Shown one piece after another: positions 19,001 to 28,040 of a DNA stretch of 64,000 bases. The notes beneath the pieces are model-generated. The model made no database searches and was not told where the DNA came from. It saw nothing but the letters and a program-made list of their open reading frames with translations. The stretch lies in assembly GCF_022808175.1 (NCBI RefSeq), contig NZ_JALGBX010000008.1, forward strand, positions 124,001 to 188,000, written 5' to 3'. This DNA comes from Streptomyces sp. AP-93 (GTDB taxonomy: Bacteria > Actinomycetota > Actinomycetes > Streptomycetales > Streptomycetaceae). Each line of letters begins with the position of its first letter. The first letter of the stretch is position 1. Made by a program: the position numbers and the translations under genes.

Positions 19001-20108
19001 CGGCCTCGACCTCGGCCTCGGCCTCGACGAGGTCGAGCTCCTCCTCCTCGACCTCCTCGGCCGGGGCGGCGGCAGCGGCGGCCGCGGCCATCATGGCCGC
19101 GGTCTCCGGGGTCTGGAACATCGGCTCGGCGAACACCGGGGCCTGGAACACGGCGACGGCGGGACGCCCGGCGCGGCGGCCGCGGGCCGGAGCCTCGGCG
19201 GCGGGCGCCTCGGCGGCCGGAGCCACGGGCTGCGCGGCGGCGGCCGGAGCGGTGGTGGAACGGGTGGCGCGGCGGCGGCCGCCGCGCTTCGGGGAGTCCA
19301 CGGCGTCGGCGACGGTGACGGTGGCCTTGGCGGCCGCGGCCGGAGCCTCGGCGGCGGGCGCCTCGGGGGCGGTCACGGCGCGGGTCGCACGGCGACGGGC
19401 ACGCGGGGCCGGAGCAGCGGACTCCTCGACGACCGGGGCGGCCTCGGCGACGGGGGCGGCCTCGGCGACGGGGGCCTGGGCGGCCGGGGCCTCGGCGACG
19501 GGCGCCTCGGGGGCGGTCACGGCGCGAGTGGCACGGCGACGGGCACGCGGCGCGGGAGCAGCGGACTCCTCGACGGCAGGGGCGGCCTCGGCGACCGGAG
19601 CGGCCACGGGGGCCTCGACGACCGGGGCCTCGGGGGCGGTCACGGCGCGGGTCGCACGGCGACGGGCACGCGGCGCCGGAGCAGCGGACTCCTCGACGAC
19701 CGGGGCGGCCTCGGCAGCCGGAGCGGCAACCGGAGCCTCTACGACGGGCGCCTCGGGGGCGGTCACGGCGCGGGTCGCACGGCGACGGGCACGCGGCGCC
19801 GGAGCAGCGGACTCCTCGACGGCCTCGGCGACGGGGGCCGCCACGGGAGCCTCGACGGCGGACGCCTCGGGGGCGGCCACGGCGCGGGTCGCACGGCGGC
19901 GGGTACGGGCCGGGGCGGCGGCCGGGGCGGCCTCCTCGGCGGGCGCAGCGGCCACCACGGGCGCGGGAGCGGCTTCGGCGGCGGCTACGGCACCGCCGGG
20001 CGGGCCGGCCGGCCGCGACGCGGCGCGCCGGCGCCTGCGCGGCGGCAGGTTGTCGCTCGGGCTGCCACTGTCGGCGGCGTTGATGTTGTCGTTTTCGTTG
20101 TTGAGCAT
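16071..20108 (-). CDS. rne: Ribonuclease E/G with large N- and C-terminal low-complexity arms
   Basis: 1345 residues. Cleaves single-stranded RNA in rRNA and tRNA maturation and mRNA decay. The catalytic core is central (about residues 565-1000): S1 region [20 protein letters not shown] near 646, the metal-binding aspartates in [14 protein letters not shown] near 879 and [11 protein letters not shown] near 926, and the zinc-link CVHCNGRG near 986. The first 500 residues are Ala/Pro/Glu-rich with about five spaced copies of an [16 protein letters not shown] unit, then acidic runs and Arg clusters. The C-terminal 340 residues repeat [14 protein letters not shown] and end in a Lys/Ala tail like histone H1. 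The centre-placed core matches what is known for S. coelicolor RNase ES. Arg-rich repeats are likely RNA-binding or scaffold segments. Start ATG 20108 has GGGAG upstream. Confidence 0.96.
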   Translation of the reverse strand: MLNNENDNINAADSGSPSDNLPPRRRRRAASRPAGPPGGAVAAAEAAPAPVVAAAPAEEAAPAAAPARTRRRATRAVAAPEASAVEAPVAAPVAEAVEESAAPAPRARRRATRAVTAPEAPVVEAPVAAPAAEAAPVVEESAAPAPRARRRATRAVTAPEAPVVEAPVAAPVAEAAPAVEESAAPAPRARRRATRAVTAPEAPVAEAPAAQAPVAEAAPVAEAAPVVEESAAPAPRARRRATRAVTAPEAPAAEAPAAAAKATVTVADAVDSPKRGGRRRATRSTTAPAAAAQPVAPAAEAPAAEAPARGRRAGRPAVAVFQAPVFAEPMFQTPETAAMMAAAAAAAAPAEEVEEEELDLVEAEAEVEAAPAPQPAGRRRRRGRGAAAETAAPVAPAPAAAAPSGPVTLADVELVEEEAETEAYEDETDESGDRPSRRRRRGGRRRRRGEAADLDESAEEEAEAESAEEADEEEAEDDEENGALGSSSSRRRRRRRRRSGDGGTDADAAEDDGVRTVVKVREPRPARERSEFVAGSTSSDEVQSIKGSTRLEAKKQRRREGREQGRRRVPIITEAEFLARREAVERVMVVRQSGERTQIGVLEDNVLVEHYVNKEEATSYVGNVYLGKVQNVLPSMEAAFIDIGKGRNAVLYAGEVNFEALGMANGPRRIESALKSGQSVLVQVTKDPIGHKGARLTSQVSLPGRYLVYVPEGSMTGISRKLPDTERARLKTILKKIVPEDAGVIVRTAAEGASEDELRRDVERLQAQWEDIQKKSKQISTSSPSLLYGEPDMTVRVVRDIFNEDFSKVIVSGDSAWETIHGYVNHVAPDLADRLKRWTSEVDVFATYRIDEQLAKALDRKVWLPSGGSLVIDKTEAMIVIDVNTGKFTGQGGNLEETVTRNNLEAAEEIVRQLRLRDLGGIVVIDFIDMVLESNRDLVLRRMLECLGRDRTKHQVAEVTSLGLVQMTRKRVGQGLLESFSETCVHCNGRGVIVHMETPTVVGGGGNGKRSKRRGGQAGHEHDHEIEAVDTAEGDVYEIESEAEVAAEAAAPVALPEPPFVADEELYSSPAEAEAAAGVSGRRNRRRATRKATAPAGAPRGAATDRAPAAAAPVAEPEPVVEEELVEVAPAAEPEAVVEVVEAVVAEPVVEEAPKGRTRRRATRKATAPAGAPAEAVQAPEPVAEAPVAEPEPEPEIAVETVEVAEPVVVETPAEPVAEAAPARPRRRATRKATAPAGSPAGAEAAVLVVETPVETPAEAETVVEEAAPAAPAKKAVRKTAAKKATTTAVKKAPAKKAAAVKKTAAKKTTTAKTAAKKTVTKRATKKTAAAEQQTLPSVSAPTEA
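19370..19920 (-). repeat. Direct repeats inside rne encoding Arg-rich units
   Basis: At least five copies of a block whose core (plus strand) is CGCACGGCGACGGGCACGCG occur near 19388, 19532, 19652, 19775 and, diverged, 19889, about 115-145 bases apart and in frame. Related blocks appear in the 3' part of the gene near 16425, 16620 and 16845. The spacing varies with Ala/Pro/Glu linker length. Confidence 0.8.
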
Positions 20109-20162
20109 GCGGGGTTTCTCCCGTCACGCTCCCGGGCGCCGCGGCTGACTTCCGGTCCGGCA

Positions 20163-20189
20163 CGGCTCCGCGTAATGAGCGCGGAGCCG
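20163..20189 (-). promoter_or_regulatory. Hairpin in the rne 5' untranslated region
   Basis: A perfect 10-base stem (CGGCTCCGCG with CGCGGAGCCG) and 7-base loop lies 55 bases before the rne start codon. A second small inverted repeat (CCGTACG, 20241-20261) is further upstream. E. coli rne is controlled through a 5' hairpin, so this is a plausible candidate, by analogy only. Confidence 0.4.
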
Positions 20190-20349
20190 GCCTCCGGGGC
20201 GCGTTCGCCACACGGGAGCTCAGTTCAATGGCCGCCGGTTCCGTACGTGTGGTCCGTACGGCCTGGCGGAAGTCTTCAAGTCTTCAGGTCTGTGCGCGGC
20301 CCGACCCAGGTGGCTCCCGAGTCCCAGGGCTGCGCGACGACGACGATCC

Positions 20350-21141
20350 CTACGCGGCGGGACCTTCCGGCGCCTTCGCGTCGGCGGTTACGGCCGCCGT
20401 GGGTGGGGCGGTCGTGACAGCCTCGCGGTCGGGCGCGAGCGGGTCGGTCACCGTGCCGGACTCCTCGTCGAAGAGCCCCTGCGCCAGCCTGGTCACCGCA
20501 GCGGGGACCGGCGGCGTTAGGTCGGCCACAGCTCGGAGACCGGACAGGACGTCGTCGGGTCGCACGGCAGGTGTCAGATGCCGAACAACCAGCCGCAGTA
20601 TCGCACAAGCATTGTCCAGCGGCCTATCAGCCTCTGTGGTGGCCGTAACGGGAACCACTTCCAGGCTGACCACGGCGCCGCGCGTGTCGAAGGTCCGCAT
20701 GCCGTTCTTGGTACGGCGCTGGACCTCCACGGCCTCGGCCGCGAGGAAGGCCTCCACCGCCTTCTCCGCGTCGCCGGGCTCCACGCCTTCGAGGCGCAGC
20801 TCCCACACGGAGGCCGTCAGCCGGTCGGCGAGACCGGAGGTGTGCGCCTCGACTGCGTCGATGATGTCGAGGCCGACGGGCATCGACTCGTCGAGCAGCT
20901 CGCGCAGCACCGCGGGGTCGCGGGGCTCGGCGAGGGCGATCTCCAGGTACTCGGCCTCGCTGCCGGTCCCGGTCGGGGCGGCGTTCGCGTACGAGACGCG
21001 CGGGTGCGGGGTGAAGCCCGCCGAGTACGCCATGGGCACCTCGGAGCGGCGCAGGGCCCGCTCGAAGGCGCGCTGGAAGTCCCGGTGGCTGGTGAACCGG
21101 AGGCGGCCGCGCTTGGTGTAGCGCAGGCGGATGCGCTGCAC
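20350..21141 (-). CDS. Radical SAM-linked protein of the TIGR03936 / DUF2344 family
   Basis: 263 residues from the GTG at 21141. The family start RIRLRYTKRGRLRFTSHRDF is followed by PMAYSAGFTPHPRVSYANAA, both typical of DUF2344. In many bacteria this domain is fused to, or encoded beside, a TIGR03960 radical SAM protein and next to rne/rng; function is unknown but an RNA-related role is suspected. Upstream, AAGGAG lies eight bases before an in-frame CTG at 21183, which would add 14 residues (LGKRQPEGPPPAPV); from memory Streptomyces homologues start with such a stretch, so the true start may be CTG. Gene order places it directly before rne, 241 bases away. Confidence 0.88.
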   Translation of the reverse strand: MQRIRLRYTKRGRLRFTSHRDFQRAFERALRRSEVPMAYSAGFTPHPRVSYANAAPTGTGSEAEYLEIALAEPRDPAVLRELLDESMPVGLDIIDAVEAHTSGLADRLTASVWELRLEGVEPGDAEKAVEAFLAAEAVEVQRRTKNGMRTFDTRGAVVSLEVVPVTATTEADRPLDNACAILRLVVRHLTPAVRPDDVLSGLRAVADLTPPVPAAVTRLAQGLFDEESGTVTDPLAPDREAVTTAPPTAAVTADAKAPEGPAA

Positions 21142-21276
21142 TACCGGTGCGGGAGGCGGGCCTTCGGGCTGTCGCTTGCCCAGTGGTTCATCTCCTTGTG
21201 CGGGGCTCCGCGGCTCGCGCGTCGCCCTGAGGTCTGTGGGGCCTGCGGGCCTCGCCTGCCCTCCGGCTCACCCCTG

Positions 21277-22356
21277 CTACTTACGCAGGGAGATCTCGGG
21301 GGCGGGTGTGTCGCCTGCGGCTCTGTTACTACCCAGAGTACGCGCCTGTGACCTCGCCGGTTCCCGGGGCGGCCCCCCGAACAATGCCCGCCGTACGTCG
21401 GCCCGCGCCTCGCGCACCGCGAGGCGGGAGGTCCGCCACACCTCGCCGACCGCGCGGCCGACGGGAGCGATCGCCTGCCGGTGCACCGACCGGGCCACCC
21501 GACGGCCGACGGCCCACCCGGCGCGCAGCACGTTCCCGACGGGGGTGACCACGTGCCGGCGCAGCCATCCGGTGGGCCGCACGACGGCCCACCGCCACAG
21601 CCACACCAGCCCGCGCCCCAGCGCCCGGCTCACCCGCCCCGCGAGGTGCCACGCCCCGACGAGCAGCCCCCAGAGCGGCACGAGCAGGTACGCCCACACC
21701 CCCCGCCCGACCGGCGCCAGCAGGTAGGTCCACAACCCCACCACCACGGGGCGTACGAGATACCGCCACAGCGCCACCCACGGCCAGACGAACAGGGCCT
21801 TCGCCAGCCAGGCCACGCCGGCCGCGAACCCCCGGGCCAGCCATCGCAGTGCGTGCCCGACAGGGGCGAGGACGTACCGGTACAGCGCGCCGCCCGGCAG
21901 CACGAGCAGGTAGCGGACCGCGCCCACGAGCACCCAGGCGATGCCCCGCCCGGCGGGCAGCAGCCCGTACTCCCAGACCGGGACCAGCAGGTACCGCCAG
22001 AGCCCCAGGCCCGCCGGCCTCAGCAGATACGCGTAGACGGCCTGCCCCACCGGGAGCATGACGTACCGCCACAGACCCACCCAGGGCCAGTAGAAGACCA
22101 GCTTGAACAGGGCCGAGATCACCCACCCGGCCCCCCGCAGCACCGGCAGCACGGCCCGCTCGTACAGCCAGATCAATCCTTGTCCCAGCGGCCCGAGGAC
22201 GGTCCGGTTCAGCATCCGCGCGAAGGCGACGAGCAGGTCCCAGACCACCCGCAGGGGCAGCACGACCAGCACCGCCACGATCCTGACGGGAATCCGTACG
22301 ACCCCCACCAGGCAGCCGTCCCCCTGCGGCGCCGGCAGCGCCTTCTCCAGTTCCAT
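21277..22356 (-). CDS. Tryptophan-rich 12-residue-repeat membrane protein, function unknown
   Basis: 359 residues with about two dozen tryptophans. Residues about 90-230 consist of repeats close to [GA][LV][WY]xY[LV][LV]xP[VA]Gx, for example GLWRYVMLPVGQ, AVYAYLLRPAGL, GLWRYLLVPVWE, ALYRYVLAPVGH, GLWTYLLAPVGR and GVWAYLLVPLWG. Residues 88-128 and 189-229 also align to each other as a longer duplication starting WPWVxLWRY. The C-terminal 100 residues are Arg-rich and soluble. The pattern suggests membrane-dipping or membrane-lining helices broken by prolines. I recognise no catalytic motif. It is on the same strand as, and between, the radical SAM gene and its DUF2344 partner. The start ATG 22356 has only a weak ribosome site, so an internal start is possible. 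Confidence 0.8.
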   Translation of the reverse strand: MELEKALPAPQGDGCLVGVVRIPVRIVAVLVVLPLRVVWDLLVAFARMLNRTVLGPLGQGLIWLYERAVLPVLRGAGWVISALFKLVFYWPWVGLWRYVMLPVGQAVYAYLLRPAGLGLWRYLLVPVWEYGLLPAGRGIAWVLVGAVRYLLVLPGGALYRYVLAPVGHALRWLARGFAAGVAWLAKALFVWPWVALWRYLVRPVVVGLWTYLLAPVGRGVWAYLLVPLWGLLVGAWHLAGRVSRALGRGLVWLWRWAVVRPTGWLRRHVVTPVGNVLRAGWAVGRRVARSVHRQAIAPVGRAVGEVWRTSRLAVREARADVRRALFGGPPREPARSQARTLGSNRAAGDTPAPEISLRK

Positions 22357-22407
22357 ACCGCTAAGGACACACCACGGCCCGGGACCGTTGCGCCAAAGGG
22401 CCTGCCT

Positions 22408-22839
22408 TCAGTCGATGGAGCCCGGCTCCGCGAGCCAGCGGGTGCGCAGCTCGATGTGCTTGGCGAGCGTCTCGAAGTCCCGGTCGTAGTGCAGCACCGT
22501 CAGGCGGTGCCGCGCGGCGGTGACCGCCACGACCAGGTCGACGACTCCCGCGGAGCGCACACACCCGGCTTCGGCCAGGACGCTCTGCGCGGCGCCGACC
22601 CTGGCCCAGACGTCGTCCGGGATCTCGTGCCACACGTACAGGTCCGTGAACGCCTGCCGCATCTGCGCGTACTGGGCCGCCGAGCGGGCGGAGTACAGGG
22701 CCTCGGCCTCGGTCACCGCGCACATGCCGATGCGTCCGGCGGCCAGTGCCGGCCGCCATGTGGAGAACGGCCCCGGGAGGGTGATCCGGTGCGCGGCGGA
22801 GGTGTCGATCAGGAAGTCGCCCTCGGTCAGCTCCCCCAC
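22408..22839 (-). CDS. vapC: VapC-type PIN-domain ribonuclease toxin
   Basis: 143 residues. The PIN acidic residues are visible: Asp in GDFLIDTSA at the N-terminus, Glu in VTEAEALYSAR, Asp in GVVDLVVAVTA and Asp in LTVLHYDRDFE. Such toxins cut tRNA or rRNA at one site using metal ions. The GTG start lies 13 bases inside the antitoxin gene, in another frame, typical of coupled toxin-antitoxin pairs; the reading frame continues upstream but only as antisense or overlap. The pair sits within the radical SAM / DUF2344 / rne series, all on one strand. Confidence 0.9.
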   Translation of the reverse strand: MGELTEGDFLIDTSAAHRITLPGPFSTWRPALAAGRIGMCAVTEAEALYSARSAAQYAQMRQAFTDLYVWHEIPDDVWARVGAAQSVLAEAGCVRSAGVVDLVVAVTAARHRLTVLHYDRDFETLAKHIELRTRWLAEPGSID

Positions 22840-23057
22840 GGCCCACGCACCTCCGCCTTGAATCCGGGCTCTCGCCCCTTGTCGAAGGCGCCCTCTTCGT
22901 CGAGCTTGATGAGGGCTTCCAGAGCTCGCTGCCTGCGGAGCCGTGCTCCTATTTCCTCCAGCGCCGCGTTGACCGTGTCCTTCTTCGTGGTGGTCCCGAG
23001 GGCTTCCATCGCGAGCGCGAGGGCTTCCTCGTTGATGTCGATCACGGTCTTGGCCAT
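22827..23057 (-). CDS. vapB: VapB-type antitoxin
   Basis: 76 residues starting MAKTVIDINEEALALAMEAL, with TTKKDTVNAALEEI, the ribbon-helix-helix style DNA-binding and dimerisation part of the VapB family, and a toxin-neutralising C-terminal tail with FDKGREPGFK. The ATG at 23057 has AGGAGG eight bases upstream; the open frame to 23102 is not needed. It overlaps vapC by 13 bases. VapB with VapC would repress its own promoter, expected in 23058-23160, which is the most AT-rich stretch nearby. Confidence 0.9.
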   Translation of the reverse strand: MAKTVIDINEEALALAMEALGTTTKKDTVNAALEEIGARLRRQRALEALIKLDEEGAFDKGREPGFKAEVRGPWGS

Positions 23058-23160
23058 ACCGGCCACCTCCTGGCAGCAAGCACGGAGTATTCCTCCGAGC
23101 ACCCTTCAAGGATATCCGCAGGCGTCAACCGCAGGAACGATAATCCGGCGATCGAATGAA

Positions 23161-23192
23161 TATGCCCCCCACCGTTCCCGGTGGGGGGCATA
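23161..23192 (-). terminator. Hairpin terminator after the radical SAM gene
   Basis: Perfect 14-base arms with a four-base loop, 24 bases past the stop at 23216. It separates the radical SAM gene from vapBC, which therefore most likely has its own promoter. Confidence 0.85.
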
Positions 23193-23215
23193 GACGGGCC
23201 GGCCTCAGCCGCAGG

Positions 23216-25138
<1,923 letters not shown>

Positions 25139-25214
25139 CACGCGACTTTCGTGAAGCGGGCAGGGGGCGACTCTCAAGCGTACCCCGGGGCCCGGCGCGC
25201 CCCCGCCCGCACGA

Positions 25215-26741
25215 TCAGCCGCGCACCACCGCGGCCGGGCGCGCGGTGGCCGCCCACACCTGCGGCAGCTCCCGCTCGCGGCGCTCGGCCAGGGCCTCCT
25301 CGCGGCCGTAGAGCAGGCCCCAGGTGAAGGCCGACTCCCCCGCGCCCGCCGCCTGGATCGCGAGTCCGCGCAGGGCTTCCCGGGCGACGACCCCGTCCTG
25401 GTGGTCGCCGAGCAGGCTCTGGACCGCCTTCACCGCTTTGGCCAGCTTGCGCGCGGGTTTGCCGAGGGCGGGGGCGGCCGCCTCGGCCGCGTACCGGGTG
25501 CGCTTGGCGGCCTTGCGGGCCTCGTGCAGGGCCAGGTCGCGGCCTTCGCCGGGGTCCATGGACAGGGCGCTCTCGATCCGGCCGGTGAGGCGTTCGTAGT
25601 CCGCGAGGACCGCCGCGGGCAGGGCCGACTCGGCGGGCCGGGCGGCGGCCTTCAGCAGCGGCGGGTCGGCCAGCAGGGCGTCGAGGGCGCCCAGCAGGAC
25701 CACGTAGCGCCTGCTGTCGAGAGCGGCCAGCGCGGCGCGGCGCGAACCGGTGCGGCGGGCGACGTTCCAGATCTTGAGGCGGCCGCGCACCGGGCCGAGC
25801 ACCAGGGTGCGCGGGAGTTCGTCGAGCCGGGTCTGGAGGCGCTCCAGCAGCACTTCCTGGTCGCGGTCGACGCCGAGCTCTGCGGCGAGCCAGCGGAGCT
25901 CCTCGCCGACCGGGCCGGTCTCGGCGGTGTCCAGGACCCGGCGGTAGGTCTTGAAGGCGCTGCGCAGCCGCCGGGTGGCCACCCGCATCTGGTGGACGGA
26001 GTCGGGCAGGCCCCGGCGTACGGCGGGGTCCTGGGCGATGAGGGTGTCCCGCTGTTCGCGCAGGTACGCGAGCACGTGCGCGCCCACCGTGTCCTCGGCG
26101 AGGCCGGGGCCGGCGCCGGCCGCCCGGGCCGGAGGTTCCCCGCCGGTCTCGGCCAGCGCCCGGGCGAGCTTGGAGGGGGCGTCGCTGACCCGGAGTCCGG
26201 CTTTGCGGAAGGTCTTCTCCACGGCGTCGAGCAGCGCCGGGTCGGCGCCGTCGGCGAGCTCGACCTCCACCTCGGTCCAGGCGGCGGTGGCGCCGGCGCG
26301 CTCGGCGCGCACCGCGTCCGTGGACAGCTCCGCGAGGAGGGCGCCGTCGGCGTCGAGGAGGTGGCTGAGCTTGCGCGAGGACAGGAGCCTGACCTGTGGT
26401 TCCAGCGGCGTGTCGCGGACGCGGGAGCGCAGCAGTGCGGTCAGCGCGTCCGGGAGGGTGTCGCCGAGGGGGGCGGTGATCTCGTCGCGCACGCCGGGGG
26501 CGACGGGCAGTTTGAGGTGCCAGCCGGCGTCCTTGCCGCCGGTGCGGCGGCGCAGGGTGAGCCCGTCGGCGGCCAGCCGCTGGTCGGGGGTGTCGTAGTA
26601 GACGGCGTCGAGCTCGGCCGTGCCCTGGTCGGTCACGGCCGCGATGGCGGCCGTGCCCGTCAGGTCGGGTACCCCGCGCCGTCCGGCCTTGGTGGTACTG
26701 AACTCGAATTTGCGCTCGATCTCGCGCTTCGTGTCCGCCAT
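25215..26741 (-). CDS. CYTH and CHAD domain protein
   Basis: 508 residues. The N-terminal CYTH domain (about 1-200) carries the signature EIERKFEF and further acidic/basic strands of a triphosphate tunnel enzyme. The C-terminal CHAD domain (about 215-500) is a helical bundle rich in conserved His and Arg, such as SVHQMRVATRRLRSAFKTYR and LHEARKAAKRTRYAAE. Such proteins bind or hydrolyse inorganic polyphosphate or short triphosphates in the cytoplasm. It lies 76 bases from the radical SAM gene start on the same strand and 81 bases after rodA, so it could be the last gene of the mre-rodA transcript. The ribosome site is weak. Confidence 0.93.
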   Translation of the reverse strand: MADTKREIERKFEFSTTKAGRRGVPDLTGTAAIAAVTDQGTAELDAVYYDTPDQRLAADGLTLRRRTGGKDAGWHLKLPVAPGVRDEITAPLGDTLPDALTALLRSRVRDTPLEPQVRLLSSRKLSHLLDADGALLAELSTDAVRAERAGATAAWTEVEVELADGADPALLDAVEKTFRKAGLRVSDAPSKLARALAETGGEPPARAAGAGPGLAEDTVGAHVLAYLREQRDTLIAQDPAVRRGLPDSVHQMRVATRRLRSAFKTYRRVLDTAETGPVGEELRWLAAELGVDRDQEVLLERLQTRLDELPRTLVLGPVRGRLKIWNVARRTGSRRAALAALDSRRYVVLLGALDALLADPPLLKAAARPAESALPAAVLADYERLTGRIESALSMDPGEGRDLALHEARKAAKRTRYAAEAAAPALGKPARKLAKAVKAVQSLLGDHQDGVVAREALRGLAIQAAGAGESAFTWGLLYGREEALAERRERELPQVWAATARPAAVVRG

Positions 26742-26822
26742 GAATCGAACGTAGTCCTGAACGGAGGACGGCGGGAAGGGAAACGGGGGGTGCGGCGGAA
26801 AACCGGCCCGGGAACCGACGGA

Positions 26823-28025
26823 TCAGGCCGACATCGGCCGCTGCACCCTGATCGACTGGAGCAGCCCGATGGCCACCCACACGGCGAACATCGAGGATCC
26901 TCCGTAGGACACGAAGGGCAGCGGGAGGCCGGCCACGGGCATGATCCCGAGGGTCATGCCGATGTTCTCGAAGGACTGGAAGGCGAACCAGGCGATGATC
27001 CCGGCGCACACGATCGTGCCGTACAGCTCGGTCGTCTCGCGGGCGATCATGCAGGCGCGCCACAGGATGACCCCGAGCAGCACGAGGATCAGCCCGGCTC
27101 CGACGAAGCCCAGTTCCTCCCCCGCCACCGTGAAGACGAAGTCGGTCTGCTGCTCCGGCACGAACTGGCCGGTGGTCTGCGAGCCCTTGAAGAGGCCGGA
27201 GCCGGTCAGGCCGCCGGAGCCGATGGCGATGCGCGCCTGGTTGGTGTTGTAGCCGACGCCGGCCGGGTCGAGCTCGGGGTTGGCGAAGGCCGCGAAGCGG
27301 TTGATCTGGTACTCGTCGAGGATGCCGAGCTGCCAGATCAGGATGGCCCCGCCGACGCCCGAGCCGAGCAGGCCCAGCACCCAGCGGTTGGAGGCGCCGG
27401 AGGCGAGCAGGACGCCGAGCACGATGACGACCATGACCATGACGGAGCCGAGGTCGGGCATCAGCATGATGATGCCCATCGGGGCGGCGGCCAGGCAGAG
27501 CGCCTTGACGACCGTGCGGTGGTCGGGGTGGGCCAGGTCGCCCGCGTCCACCCGGGTGGCCAGCAGCATCGCCATCACCAGGATGATCGTGATCTTCACG
27601 AACTCGGAGGGCTGCAGCGAGAAGCCGCCGCCGACGACGATCCAGGCGTGGGCTCCGTTGATGGTGGCGCCGAGCGGGGTGAGCACGGCGATGATCAGCA
27701 CGAGGGAGAGCCCGTAGAGGATCGGTACGGCGCCGCGCAGGGTGCGGTGGCCGAGCCAGATGGTGCCGATCATCAGCACGAGGCCGATGCCGGTGTTCAT
27801 GGCGTGCCGGAAGAGGAAGTAGTACGGGTCCCCGTTGTTCAGCGAGGTCCGGTTGCGGGTCGCCGACCACACCAGCAGGGCGCCGATGAGGGAGAGGGCG
27901 AGCGCCGAGAGGAGTATCGGCCAGTCGAGCCGGCGCACCACGGAGTCGCGGGCGGTGAGTCTGGCCATCGCTCCCCGCTGCTCCGGCGCGTACCGGGCTA
28001 CGGAGAATTTGTTGGCGGTCTGCAT
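26823..28025 (-). CDS. rodA: RodA/FtsW-family (SEDS) peptidoglycan polymerase
   Basis: 400 residues, about ten membrane spans, with SEDS features LDWPILLSALALSLIGALLVW, LQPSEFVKI, and the C-terminal PFVSYGGSSMFAVW. SEDS proteins polymerise lipid II glycan strands with a partner class B PBP, here encoded 15 bases upstream. In S. coelicolor the orthologue (sfr) belongs to the spore-wall complex. Start ATG 28025 has GAGGA six bases before it; an internal MARLTARDS start at 27968 cannot be excluded. Confidence 0.95.
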   Translation of the reverse strand: MQTANKFSVARYAPEQRGAMARLTARDSVVRRLDWPILLSALALSLIGALLVWSATRNRTSLNNGDPYYFLFRHAMNTGIGLVLMIGTIWLGHRTLRGAVPILYGLSLVLIIAVLTPLGATINGAHAWIVVGGGFSLQPSEFVKITIILVMAMLLATRVDAGDLAHPDHRTVVKALCLAAAPMGIIMLMPDLGSVMVMVVIVLGVLLASGASNRWVLGLLGSGVGGAILIWQLGILDEYQINRFAAFANPELDPAGVGYNTNQARIAIGSGGLTGSGLFKGSQTTGQFVPEQQTDFVFTVAGEELGFVGAGLILVLLGVILWRACMIARETTELYGTIVCAGIIAWFAFQSFENIGMTLGIMPVAGLPLPFVSYGGSSMFAVWVAIGLLQSIRVQRPMSA

Positions 28026-28040
28026 GTCGGTCCTCGGTAC

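Noticed and set aside
15840..20417. Plus-strand open frame of 1525 codons antisense to rne
   Set aside because: It mirrors the repetitive GC-rich rne frame; translation is Gly/Leu/Arg-rich without family features or ribosome site, as expected for antisense frames at this GC content.
22408..23109. One long fused VapB-VapC-like open frame
   Set aside because: The upstream two-fifths of that frame overlap vapB in another frame and are shadow sequence; the GTG at 22839 gives a normal VapC.
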